Assembly (NCBI GenBank): GCA_041859095.1
Contig: JBHEKY010000003.1
Location: 1-16,952, forward strand
Direction of reading: 5' to 3'
From: UBA1422 sp041859095
Lineage (GTDB): Bacteria; Bacillota; Clostridia; Peptostreptococcales; Anaerovoracaceae
DNA: 16,952 nucleotides
Part shown: positions 7,734 to 15,311 of the stretch, piece after piece
How the letters are laid out: each line of letters starts with the position of its first letter
Position numbering within the stretch: the stretch's first letter is position 1
Notes under the pieces: generated by a model
The model's database searches: none
Seen by the model: only the letters and a program-made list of their open reading frames with translations
Told to the model about the DNA's origin: nothing
Translations under genes and position numbers: made by a program

Positions 7734-7883
7734 TTACCACTCGTTGCTCTCTTCAACCTCTTCTAACGTAAACTTATCCTTTGATACCCCACAAACCGGG
7801 CATTTAAAATCAGCCGGTTGTTCTTCAAAAGACTCTTCTCTGTCGTAAACGTAACCGCATACCGAGCAAACATATTGTTTCAT
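7734..7883 (-). CDS. Rubredoxin, short-loop variant
   Basis: A 49-residue one-iron electron carrier. Cys6, Cys9, Cys28 and Cys31 (CSVCGYVYD and CPVCGVSKDKF) bind a single Fe. The start MKQYVC at 7883 is fixed by GGAGGA upstream and by alignment to rubredoxin N-termini; the frame extends 22 codons further upstream but that part does not look like rubredoxin. Only 18 residues separate the two CxxC pairs, against about 29 in Clostridium pasteurianum rubredoxin, so the central PDNG/PGT loop is missing. This makes it intermediate between free rubredoxins and the compact domains of rubrerythrins. It has its own extended -10 promoter and converges with reverse rubrerythrin, whose reductant it could be. 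Confidence 0.92.
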   Translation of the reverse strand: MKQYVCSVCGYVYDREESFEEQPADFKCPVCGVSKDKFTLEEVEESNEW

Positions 7884-7919
7884 AAGATCCTCCTTTTCAT
7901 TGAACGTATTAATAAAATC

Positions 7920-7949
7920 TTTATACCACAAATTTTTGGATGAAATCAA
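7920..7949 (-). promoter_or_regulatory. Promoter of the rubredoxin gene
   Basis: On the minus strand TTGATT (7944-7949) and TATAAA (7920-7925) are spaced 18 bp, with a TGG extension directly before the -10. The start codon lies about 37 nt downstream of the -10. No terminator was seen between the glycosyltransferase stop at 7966 and this promoter, so read-through from the upstream operon is possible too. Confidence 0.65.
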
Positions 7950-7965
7950 GCTAAGCCATATTTTT

Positions 7966-9078
7966 CTATTCTCCCGAACTTCCTAGTGAATAAACGAAAT
8001 CACAGAGATCTTCTGTTGCATTGGGTTTGGCATAGAGTTTCATGTTTTCTGTCATCAGCTCACACCTTTTATTGTTATAAAATAAAAAGTTCAAAGCTTC
8101 CGTAACAGGAAACGTTTTTGATGCATGAAGCGCCAATCCCAGATTCATTAGGAATTCTGTGTTCCGCTCTTCCTGTCCGGGAATCGGGTCAGTCAAAATC
8201 ATCGGGAGACCTTTCAGCATACTTTCTGTAACTGTCAGACCGCCTGGCTTGGTGCCGATACAATCTGCTGCATCCATGAGTACTTCAATATTATCGACAA
8301 ATCCAAAGACTTTCAAATTGGTACTCTTCTCCAACTTCAAAAGGTTGCGGTATTGGCGCTTATTTTTTCCTGAGACGGCTAGGATTTGCATATTGGTATC
8401 CTTTAAGGATTCAACCAACTTTACAATCCCGCCGAACCCCATGCTGCCACCCATGACAAGCGCCACCGGGCAATCCTGATGAAGATTTAATTGCTCCCGT
8501 GCAAGGGATTTTGGGATTTTATTTTTAAATTTTGGGTGGATTGGAATACCAAGCGGCAAGATTCTTTTTTCTTCAATCCCAATGGCAACTGCACGTGGAA
8601 TTAATAGTTCGCTGGCAAGAATGATGTGCTCTACCCTGGTCGCATCTTCCCAAAATGGGTGCATGGTGTAGTCCGTGACAATTCCAATCGCAGGGGCTGT
8701 CTTGATATTCCTTTTGACTTCGCTGACTACATGGGCTGCGGTCACATGGGTGCAAATAATCACATCCGGATCGAAATCGTAGATGCAATCCTCAAAACGC
8801 AACGCCATCAAGGCCGGCGCCATGTTGCCAAAGTTATACTTTGATGTTTTTTGACCCTTCTGCTCCAAATAGGAATAAAGCTTTTTGTAAACCTCTTTGC
8901 CGTATTTCGTTGAAAGCAAATAACCTCTTGCAAATGCTTCCTGCAGTAACCGATTGATTTGCTCCAGCACATCGACAATCTCAACAGTGGCTCCGCGCTC
9001 CGTTAAAACCGTTTCAATCGCCTTAGCAGCTGCATGATGTCCATATCCGGCGGTGACAGTTAAAATGAGTACTTTCAT
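7966..9078 (-). CDS. MGDG-synthase/UgtP-like glycosyltransferase (GT28)
   Basis: Membrane-associated glycosyltransferase predicted to add sugar from a UDP-sugar to diacylglycerol, giving glycolipids or lipoteichoic acid anchors. The N-terminal half has the MGDG_synth signature, MKVLILTVTAGYGHHAAA (residues 1-18), in which the glycine loop and paired His lie near the acceptor site, then DVLEQIN. The C-terminal half has the GT-B donor site: GTKPGGLTVTESM (275-287) and DPIPGQEERN (297-306). The length of 370 fits the family. No transmembrane helix is obvious; these enzymes bind membranes peripherally. AGGAG precedes the ATG, and the gap to the GyrI-like gene is only 4 nt, indicating one operon and probable translational coupling. 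Related MurG-like enzymes use a lipid-linked acceptor, so the acceptor here is inferred. Confidence 0.88.
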   Translation of the reverse strand: MKVLILTVTAGYGHHAAAKAIETVLTERGATVEIVDVLEQINRLLQEAFARGYLLSTKYGKEVYKKLYSYLEQKGQKTSKYNFGNMAPALMALRFEDCIYDFDPDVIICTHVTAAHVVSEVKRNIKTAPAIGIVTDYTMHPFWEDATRVEHIILASELLIPRAVAIGIEEKRILPLGIPIHPKFKNKIPKSLAREQLNLHQDCPVALVMGGSMGFGGIVKLVESLKDTNMQILAVSGKNKRQYRNLLKLEKSTNLKVFGFVDNIEVLMDAADCIGTKPGGLTVTESMLKGLPMILTDPIPGQEERNTEFLMNLGLALHASKTFPVTEALNFLFYNNKRCELMTENMKLYAKPNATEDLCDFVYSLGSSGE

Positions 9079-9082
9079 CTGG

Positions 9083-9706
9083 TTACTCCTGTGTTACAAA
9101 ATATCGAAGGACGGTTTTCAGGTCTTCCGGTTTAGTCTTCCGAAAATCCGAGATGTAAATTTCTTTGTGGACTTTGGATTTCCTCGACAGACCTTGCGAA
9201 GTCATGTACGCATCCATCCTGGCAAAGCTTACGGGTTCACTGTCATACGTACCGATGTGCATCATCTGAACGCAAAGACCGTCTTCCATTTCTTCAAATA
9301 CCACCTGGTCCAGCAATGGCGTCGGATTCTTTTTTCGTACTCGGTCCAAAGCCATGTCGGCAACTTCTTTGGTCACAAAATCCGGTTGATGAATCATGAT
9401 TTTGTAGACCAATTGATCCTTATCCAAGGTTTCGGCCTGGCGACCCTGTTGGGTCAGATCCCAGATCCCTTCCAATGGATATACGGTGTATTCCTGATAC
9501 CCTTCCGGAGTCACTCCTGACTTTGGCATCATCCTGACGGTATATGACAGTCCGTAAAGTACCGAAATCTTTTCAGCAAACGCCTCGTGATTGGGATTCC
9601 CAACCCCAGTAATGCTGAAATATTTCATTTTTGGGATGCTGATTGTGACCGGATTGTTCCCCGGTAAATAGATTTGCTTCTCGGTTTTTTTCCATTCTAT
9701 TTTCAT
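9083..9706 (-). CDS. GyrI-like small-molecule-binding domain protein
   Basis: Soluble protein of 207 residues. I start it at ATG 9706, where AGAGG lies 6 nt upstream; the longer frame would overlap the previous gene by about 50 nt. The C-terminal segment (about 144-190), VQMMHIGTYDSEP...YMTSQGL...VHKEIYISDFR, is characteristic of the GyrI-like/SOUL-type ligand-binding fold (PF06445) found in effector domains of BmrR-type regulators and as stand-alone proteins. The N-terminal part (KYFSITGVGNPN, PLEGIWDL) also fits stand-alone GyrI-like proteins of Firmicutes. There is no HTH, so it is not itself an obvious DNA-binding protein. It sits between the dikinase-like gene (10-nt gap) and the glycosyltransferase (4-nt gap). 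Its ligand, and whether it binds, modifies or hydrolyses it, are unknown. Confidence 0.8.
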   Translation of the reverse strand: MKIEWKKTEKQIYLPGNNPVTISIPKMKYFSITGVGNPNHEAFAEKISVLYGLSYTVRMMPKSGVTPEGYQEYTVYPLEGIWDLTQQGRQAETLDKDQLVYKIMIHQPDFVTKEVADMALDRVRKKNPTPLLDQVVFEEMEDGLCVQMMHIGTYDSEPVSFARMDAYMTSQGLSRKSKVHKEIYISDFRKTKPEDLKTVLRYFVTQE

Positions 9707-9716
9707 GGCAAACCTC

Positions 9717-12323
9717 TTATTGTTTCTGGGTGTCCAGATAGCATATCGCTTCCTGCCCACCGGAGTCACCCACCAACATCAGCGGGGTTTCGGTGACTTG
9801 ATACACTTGGACGATGTCCGAGAGTGCCTTTGGCATATCTGGAATTTCTGCAAATATTTCCTTCATCAGTCCTAATTTTTCTGGTTGATAAATACTTTTT
9901 CTTCCCTCGCTACAGTCGTTTTCGTAGATTGCTCCATAGAAAATATCTGCTTCCACCAGGTCCTGGAAAAAGTGGCTACCAAAGGATAGTTCGGGCATAA
10001 GACCACTGCTTTCAAAGGACATCTCAAAGATGGCATCCACATAGGATATCTGCGCAAAGTTCACAGGTACGCCTAGTTCCGGGGAAGAGGTCCCCCACCG
10101 TCCAGGCCCCATCAGCATGAGGGAATGATTGCCAAGCTGTACATATCGATTCACTGCGTTCACAGCCTGGGCCACCATAAATTTTTCTTTGTATGGCATT
10201 TCTGCGTAGCCTTTTGGATCAATGATGCAAAGGGTGTCAAATTTCTTTTGGATGGGGCCACCCATAATATTACCAAACAGTTTGAACAGGATTTGATCCT
10301 GTGGAACATCGGGGATTACCACCTTGACAGTGCCCTCGCCTTTGGATTGCAAAGGTCTGCACTGAACCAAGTTGATAAGGAACTGTCCATCTTCAGAAAA
10401 GTTGATGGTAAACTCAAGATCCACCGGATATTGATATTGATCATGAATGGTGCGCAAAATCTCACGCATGGTGGTCACAAGGTCCTCGTTATCCAGAATT
10501 TTTTGGCAAGAGGTTGCGACAACTTTTTCGTTCATACCCATTTCACGGAAACGTTCTTCCGCTGCATAATCGTGCTCGACGAACAAGTCCTGGAACCACT
10601 TTGGTGCCTTTTCAACGATTTCTTCAATAGGAACCGTCAGCAACACGTTATCGGAAAAGTCCAAAACATCCAGATTACGTTGAACAAATTTGAATTTGTC
10701 CGAAGGCGAAGAGGATGGTGTCAAGTGAGGTTTGTCTAAGGAGGCAATTCTCGGGTGATCAGACAGGGTTCGGTCCACCGCACGGGTCCCCAGGCCTGCT
10801 ACAATTCGAACCATGCCTGCTTTGGGGTCAATGTCTTTGTTCCAGACATAGGAGTTTTCGGAATAGGCCACGCCGGCAGCGCCAGGAAGGAAAATATCCT
10901 CAAATATTGAACCCGACACCCTCTGAACCAGGATGGACATTTGCTCATCTGACTTATCCAATCCCCGTTGCTTTCGGTAAACCAACGCGGACTCATCCAT
11001 GGCACTGGCATAGACTTCTTTGACTGCCTTGATGAATTGATTGTATCTTGTTTCTGGTGTGCCACCATTTACCAAAAAAACTGAGTCGTATTTGCCTGCA
11101 AAGGCATTGCCAAACCCGTCTTCCAGCAAACTGCTGGAGCGTGCAATAATTGGGTTCTGGCCATAGTAGTCCAGCATCCTTTGATATTTTTCTTTGACCA
11201 AATCCGGAAATTCCCCATAGGGAATCTGGCTTTTTAGGGCTCTTGCTGCCAAAAAGTACCCTTCATCGGTTTTGTGTTCCAACCATAGTTTCCACCAATT
11301 GTTTCGGATTAAGAAAGTGTAAAACACGTTGGAACCAATATAGAAAGAATCATGGGGCTCTAACTTCGAGTAGAGGTCAGGCCTGTTTTTTTCAAGAATT
11401 TTTCTGGCCAGCAGCATGCCTGCGGCTTTACCGCCAATGCTACCGGAACCGATAAGCCTCAGATTAATGTTGATATAATCTTGCAAATCAAAATTGGCTT
11501 TAAAAAGAGCTTCTCGTTCCGGATCTCTGCCAATCAGCATTTTGTAGGCTTTGTTTAAGAATTGTTGCTGCACTTTTGGTTCTTTGGTCTTAGCCTGTTC
11601 CGCCTCCATAAAGAAGACTTCCCAGTTGTCCACAAAACGACGACCGGTCTGAAATGTTCTTTGATTCAGCAAATCATAATATCTGCTGGTTGAAATCCCA
11701 TCAACAATTGGAATCAGCTCATCGTGATTGTCATCCTGAAATAAATGCGGGAAAAACAAGGTTGGGGACTGGCGTTCTGTGGCGCGAAGGGGGTGAACAT
11801 AAGTACCCTTTGGTCCAGTGAGAGCATTGACAAAGATGCTGGCGTTATCCCCAATTTGCTTCACAGAGTCATAGGAGTGAATACCGGTCCATATACTGAA
11901 ATATACGATGCCTTTCATTTCCGAAATTGCGGAACAAATGGCTTTGTAGAAGTTTCGCATCATGAAGTCCGCTGCCCAAACCGTCTGAAGGTTGGAGATG
12001 CAGTCAAAAACATAATAGGTGCCTGGATTTTCCTTTTGGATTTCGTTGTAGGCTTTCACGGTAAATGCCTCAAACCCTGTGGTTACATCCATCTCGATGG
12101 TTCGTAGCCCATTCCGGGGTTCTAAGAGCTCTCTGGAATTGCCAAAGTGAAAATACAGCGCATTTTTGCCCTCGGCAATGGCTTGGTTGACAAAGCAATC
12201 TGCAAAGAACTTATAATCTTTGATATCAGTAATCTGCCAAACAATATTTTCTCCATATCGGACATTTTGGAACAGCTTATCAAGTCCCTTTAATCCTGTT
12301 CTCGCAATTTCTAGTCTAGACAT
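9717..12323 (-). CDS. PEP/pyruvate-binding (PPDK-like ATP-grasp) protein with RecA/KaiC-like N-terminal domain
   Basis: Large soluble protein of 868 residues. The central part (about 290-660) resembles the ATP-grasp nucleotide-binding domain of pyruvate phosphate dikinase and PEP synthase: GSGSIGGKAAGM (292-303), PIIARSSSLLEDGFGNAFAG (391-410), ILVQRVSG...AGVAYSEN (464-490) and FLINLVQCRPLQ (648-659), ending with the usual Q-x-RP. The phospho-His swivel domain (GGxxSHxAI type) and the PEP/pyruvate TIM barrel are not seen. Instead there is a C-terminal domain with LMGPGRWGTSSPELGVPV (737-754). The first roughly 240 residues begin like KaiC (GLKGLDKLFQNVRYGENIVW) but lack a Walker A lysine loop. 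It is first in a three-gene operon with a good ribosome site (GGGAGG). Catalytic activity and substrate are unknown; 'pyruvate phosphate dikinase' would be an over-call. Confidence 0.82.
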   Translation of the reverse strand: MSRLEIARTGLKGLDKLFQNVRYGENIVWQITDIKDYKFFADCFVNQAIAEGKNALYFHFGNSRELLEPRNGLRTIEMDVTTGFEAFTVKAYNEIQKENPGTYYVFDCISNLQTVWAADFMMRNFYKAICSAISEMKGIVYFSIWTGIHSYDSVKQIGDNASIFVNALTGPKGTYVHPLRATERQSPTLFFPHLFQDDNHDELIPIVDGISTSRYYDLLNQRTFQTGRRFVDNWEVFFMEAEQAKTKEPKVQQQFLNKAYKMLIGRDPEREALFKANFDLQDYININLRLIGSGSIGGKAAGMLLARKILEKNRPDLYSKLEPHDSFYIGSNVFYTFLIRNNWWKLWLEHKTDEGYFLAARALKSQIPYGEFPDLVKEKYQRMLDYYGQNPIIARSSSLLEDGFGNAFAGKYDSVFLVNGGTPETRYNQFIKAVKEVYASAMDESALVYRKQRGLDKSDEQMSILVQRVSGSIFEDIFLPGAAGVAYSENSYVWNKDIDPKAGMVRIVAGLGTRAVDRTLSDHPRIASLDKPHLTPSSSPSDKFKFVQRNLDVLDFSDNVLLTVPIEEIVEKAPKWFQDLFVEHDYAAEERFREMGMNEKVVATSCQKILDNEDLVTTMREILRTIHDQYQYPVDLEFTINFSEDGQFLINLVQCRPLQSKGEGTVKVVIPDVPQDQILFKLFGNIMGGPIQKKFDTLCIIDPKGYAEMPYKEKFMVAQAVNAVNRYVQLGNHSLMLMGPGRWGTSSPELGVPVNFAQISYVDAIFEMSFESSGLMPELSFGSHFFQDLVEADIFYGAIYENDCSEGRKSIYQPEKLGLMKEIFAEIPDMPKALSDIVQVYQVTETPLMLVGDSGGQEAICYLDTQKQ

Positions 12324-12348
12324 ACGTCCGCACCTCCCTTTTCCTATG

Positions 12349-12357
12349 ATTATATCA
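12349..12357 (-). promoter_or_regulatory. Extended -10 promoter of the dikinase-like/GyrI/glycosyltransferase operon
   Basis: On the minus strand TGATATAAT contains a perfect TATAAT (12349-12354) with the TGn extension. Transcription would begin about 20 nt before the start codon at 12323, leaving a very short leader that contains the GGGAGG site. No clear -35 is present. Confidence 0.65.
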
Positions 12358-12395
12358 TATTCTCATGAGCGGTGCGTCGAAATTCCAAAATATGG

Positions 12396-12420
12396 CTGAC
12401 CCTCTCAGGAGGATGATCAG
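12396..12420 (-). terminator. Possible weak terminator of the two-component operon
   Basis: CTGA/TCAG outer arms and CCTC/GAGG inner arms form a small interrupted hairpin, followed on the minus strand by CCATATTTTGG. It lies just after the small membrane protein gene and before the promoter of the next operon, but both stem and T-tract are poor, so read-through is likely. Confidence 0.3.
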
Positions 12421-12431
12421 TTCCTTTCCTG

Positions 12432-12650
12432 TTATTTTTTGTCCTGCATTTTTTGCCGAATTAATGAGGTAAGTGATATGGCAAGCGCTGCGCAGCATAG
12501 CAAGACTGCCATCGGATTCACGTAATCCAACAAATTGGCTTCCATCATCCATTCAATATCACGGTTCATGGTGTCTTCTGCCATTTGAAACGTCAATCCA
12601 ATCCCCATCAGCGAGAGGACCACCAGCCCCAGTGAAATATTTTTATTCAT
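12432..12650 (-). CDS. Small two-helix membrane protein following the sensor kinase
   Basis: A 72-residue hydrophobic protein of no recognised family. Two transmembrane segments are evident: ISLGLVVLSLMGIGLTF (residues 5-21) and NPMAVLLCCAALAISLTSLI (45-64), joined by a polar, acidic loop of about 23 residues (QMAEDTMNRDIEW...), with a basic C-terminus (RQKMQDKK). Its ATG shares one base with the stop of the kinase gene (TAATG); the ribosome site is weak (GGTG), which suggests translation depends on re-initiation after the kinase. Its place in the operon suggests it modulates or reports to the sensor kinase, or is the system's target, but this is inference from position only. Confidence 0.7.
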   Translation of the reverse strand: MNKNISLGLVVLSLMGIGLTFQMAEDTMNRDIEWMMEANLLDYVNPMAVLLCCAALAISLTSLIRQKMQDKK

Positions 12651-14512
12651 TACACCATCCTCCCCGATACTTCGACGGTGGGGAATTCTACGGTTACCTT
12701 AAACTGATCTCCATCGATGTCCAGTTTAAACTTACCGCCACAAGATTGGGTAAAGCTTTCAGCGATGGACAATCCCAGTCCACTGCCTTCGCCGGTCCGT
12801 GATTCGTCACCACGGGTAAACCGTTGGAGGATTTCCTCTTCAGTGAAGTTCATTTCATATCCAGCGGTGTTTTTTATGATAACCGAAACCTTGTCTCCGC
12901 TTGATTTCATTTCAACGAAAATCCTAGAGCCTGCAAGAGAATATTTCAATGCGTTGTCGATAATGTTCTGAAATACCCGGTACAACTTCTTCCCATCAGA
13001 AAAGATGTTCACCGTCTCCTTCCCCAAGTTAATTTTTATCCCATGACCAGATCCTTCAATGGGTTCTTTCATGTCAGCCAAGGTTTGTTCCATCAGGGTC
13101 TTTAAATCCAAAATGTCCAGTTCCATCGGTATGTTGCCACTAACGCTTTTGGAAAGATCAAAGAGATCAGCGACAATATGCTTCAGTCTTTCAGCTTTGC
13201 CTGCGATGATGTTCACATAATCTCGAGAAGTTTCACTCAGGTCCTCTTCCTTGGCCAGCAAATCCACATATGTGATGATGGATGTCAGTGGTGTTTTTAG
13301 GTCATGGGACACATTTGTAATTAGTGCTGTTTTGGTGTTTTCAGATTTCATCTGTGAATTCAAACTCTCCACATAACCAGCATTGATATCGTTATATGCC
13401 TTCTTGTTGCCCAGCACATACCAGGTAGTAATCAGCAGTTCGAAAAATGCGAATAGAAGCATCGGGGCAAAACTTCCGGAAGTAGATGACATCAGACCAA
13501 AGAACAGCAACAGCCCTGCGCTGCCGCAGATATAGACCACCTGACTTCTGAAAAGTCGTTTTGTCATCAAGTGCTCCTTATAGGCACTACCGTCAAAAAA
13601 ACCTTTGACCCCAAGTACAACACTTTTTATTATCTTCCAACACCATTTCAATGCGCGTACACAAAGACAGTCCATCAGAAGTCGCTTTGCTTTTATTTTT
13701 CGGATAAGTGGCATGGTAACCATGAGGGACAGTAGCATGATACCGCAGACCAAACCGATATACACATTCTGTGCTTCAGTGCTCATCGTGATCCAGTCGA
13801 CTGAAAGAACAATCCGAAACCCCATCGCAATGACAGCCGCAAATCCCAGCCAAATCCCGACTAGAAGGAGCATAAATATTTCAGTATACCAACGGTCGAG
13901 TGAAAGCAAATGCAACTCTTCATCCTGTTGTTTCCTGCCGGCCACTACAAAGAGATATCCCACCAACACGAGGGATAGAAGAAGCCAAAATGCACCAATT
14001 TCTAGGGCTTTTATCATTACTGCTCTATCTTGCGTCCAATCAGCCTGTATTGCTGCAATGGTCTCATCTGGAATCGCAAAATATATGGTTCTACCGCGGG
14101 AGGCATGGTCGCTAAGAAAATCAAATGTGGATTTTGGTTGAAATGCCGCACCAGTTGTCTGGGCATCTGCCACAAACATAATTTTTTGCTTCTCATACTC
14201 TTCTCTCGTAGCATCAGGATCGTTGGTTATGACTTTGTCACCCTTAGCCGCATAATATTTAAAATCCTCTTCACTCAAGGGAAAATACGGGGTTGATGTT
14301 TGCTCTTCTAACCAGGCTTCCAATTGACCAATCGTTGACATGGCAATCCCTTTCAGGTAACTGCTGTCAACAAAATCTGTTACAAAAAGACATTCCGCTG
14401 TAATCTCTTCTTTGATAACAGTTTCTATGGATGATGCCAGGGTTTTGCCAGTCATAAAGATGCACACCGCCAGCAATAGCCAGGCAATCGTTTTTGTTGT
14501 TTTCCTCTTCAT
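12650..14512 (-). CDS. Sensor histidine kinase with six-TM input region
   Basis: Membrane sensor that autophosphorylates on His and passes the phosphate to the adjacent response regulator. Residues 9-28 form a first transmembrane helix; about 30-165 are an extracytoplasmic domain of unknown fold. Further helices lie near 167-191, 211-232, 250-270, 324-341 and 349-367, so the input region is unusually elaborate. The kinase core follows: H-box ITNVSHDLKTPLTS with His403, N-box FQNIIDNALKYS (514-525; N516, N520), F-box RFTRGDESR and G-box GEGSGLGLSI (574-583). The order and motifs match the VanS/PhoR-like group common in Firmicutes. The ATG directly follows the response regulator stop (TAAATG), so expression is coupled. 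Length 620. The signal sensed cannot be deduced. Confidence 0.93.
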   Translation of the reverse strand: MKRKTTKTIAWLLLAVCIFMTGKTLASSIETVIKEEITAECLFVTDFVDSSYLKGIAMSTIGQLEAWLEEQTSTPYFPLSEEDFKYYAAKGDKVITNDPDATREEYEKQKIMFVADAQTTGAAFQPKSTFDFLSDHASRGRTIYFAIPDETIAAIQADWTQDRAVMIKALEIGAFWLLLSLVLVGYLFVVAGRKQQDEELHLLSLDRWYTEIFMLLLVGIWLGFAAVIAMGFRIVLSVDWITMSTEAQNVYIGLVCGIMLLSLMVTMPLIRKIKAKRLLMDCLCVRALKWCWKIIKSVVLGVKGFFDGSAYKEHLMTKRLFRSQVVYICGSAGLLLFFGLMSSTSGSFAPMLLFAFFELLITTWYVLGNKKAYNDINAGYVESLNSQMKSENTKTALITNVSHDLKTPLTSIITYVDLLAKEEDLSETSRDYVNIIAGKAERLKHIVADLFDLSKSVSGNIPMELDILDLKTLMEQTLADMKEPIEGSGHGIKINLGKETVNIFSDGKKLYRVFQNIIDNALKYSLAGSRIFVEMKSSGDKVSVIIKNTAGYEMNFTEEEILQRFTRGDESRTGEGSGLGLSIAESFTQSCGGKFKLDIDGDQFKVTVEFPTVEVSGRMV

Positions 14513-15226
14513 TTATTGTCTCTCCCTCTCCATTTTGTATCCGATGCCCCACACGACTTTCAGGTATTCCGGTTCCCTGGGATTGATTTCAATCTTCTCC
14601 CGGATCCTTCGGACATGAACCATGACAGTATTTTCAACCGCGTAAGACGTTTCATTCCAGACGATTTCGTAAATCTTCTCAGCAGAGAAAACGGTACCCG
14701 GATTTTCCATGAGCAACTCTAGGATTTTGTATTCCGTTGGTGTCAGTTTCACATCTTCTCCATCCACCAGCAAAGACTTGGCTTCTTTGTCCAGGGTTAG
14801 TCTTCCATTTACGATGCGAGACTTGTTCTTAACGGTTCCCATATCTCCCAGTTGCATGTATCTTCTGATTTGGCTCTTGACTCTGGCCACCAACTCCTGA
14901 GCGTGAAAGGGCTTGGTGATATAATCATCAGCTCCTATGGAAAGCCCCAGAACTTTGTCGGTGTCCTCCCCTTTGGCGGAAAGGATAATAATGGGAATGT
15001 TGTTCTTTTCCCGGATTTTCATGGTGGCGGATAATCCGTCCATTTTGGGCATCATCACATCCAGCAAAATCAGCCGGACAGGATGCTGCGTCAAGGCGTC
15101 CAAAGCTTCTAACCCATCGGCAGCGGTCACCACATTGTAACCTTCTTGCATCAGTAAGGTTCGGATGGCCTCTCGGATTTCCTTGTCGTCATCGACAACC
15201 AAAATGGTGATGATGTTTTCGCACAT
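14513..15226 (-). CDS. OmpR/PhoB-family response regulator
   Basis: DNA-binding partner of the kinase. I start at ATG 15226 (237 residues, MCENIITILVVDDD), with an AGAGGA site upstream; the in-frame ATG at 15259 overlaps the TATAAT -10 box and is therefore an unlikely start. The receiver domain is complete: acidic pair in VVDDD (11-14), phospho-acceptor Asp56 in LILLDVMMPKMDG, Ser83 in LSAKGED, and Lys105 in DDYITKPF. The C-terminal winged helix (about 135-233) shows LTPTEYKILELLMENPG, ENTVMVHVRRIREKIE and the closing VWGIGYKME, as in OmpR-type regulators. Phased TAAGAA repeats upstream of its own promoter are a plausible binding site, implying autoregulation. Confidence 0.95.
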   Translation of the reverse strand: MCENIITILVVDDDKEIREAIRTLLMQEGYNVVTAADGLEALDALTQHPVRLILLDVMMPKMDGLSATMKIREKNNIPIIILSAKGEDTDKVLGLSIGADDYITKPFHAQELVARVKSQIRRYMQLGDMGTVKNKSRIVNGRLTLDKEAKSLLVDGEDVKLTPTEYKILELLMENPGTVFSAEKIYEIVWNETSYAVENTVMVHVRRIREKIEINPREPEYLKVVWGIGYKMERERQ

Positions 15227-15257
15227 GAAGGGTTCCTCTTTTCTTTCGTCTTGCCCC

Positions 15258-15263
15258 ATTATA
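15258..15263 (-). promoter_or_regulatory. -10 element of the two-component operon
   Basis: Perfect TATAAT on the minus strand, about 32 nt upstream of the chosen response regulator start. No -35 hexamer is recognisable at 16-18 bp spacing, which fits a promoter needing an activator, probably bound to the direct repeats just upstream. Confidence 0.6.
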
Positions 15264-15271
15264 GTAGGGAG

Positions 15272-15311
15272 TTCTTACGAACAGGGTGTCACAATTCTTA
15301 AGGGTTTCTTA
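15272..15311 (-). promoter_or_regulatory. Three phased TAAGAA direct repeats, candidate response regulator operator
   Basis: On the minus strand TAAGAA occurs at 15306-15311, 15295-15300 and 15272-15277, with start-to-start distances of 11 and 23 bp, close to one and two helical turns. The outer copies share the longer CGTAAGAA. OmpR-family regulators bind head-to-tail repeats about 11 bp apart, and these repeats bracket the place where the -35 should be. Autoregulation is inferred. Confidence 0.5.

Noticed and set aside
10125..10739. 204-residue plus-strand ORF
   Set aside because: It lies wholly antisense to the dikinase-like gene, which has clear motifs in this stretch. It has no ribosome site and its product shows no domain pattern.
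12355..12552. 65-residue minus-strand ORF overlapping the small membrane protein
   Set aside because: It runs through the intergenic gap and the next operon's promoter region in a different frame from the two-TM protein, which has the better start context and plausible helices.
13605..14141. 178-residue plus-strand ORF
   Set aside because: It is antisense to the transmembrane part of the sensor kinase, with no supporting ribosome site.
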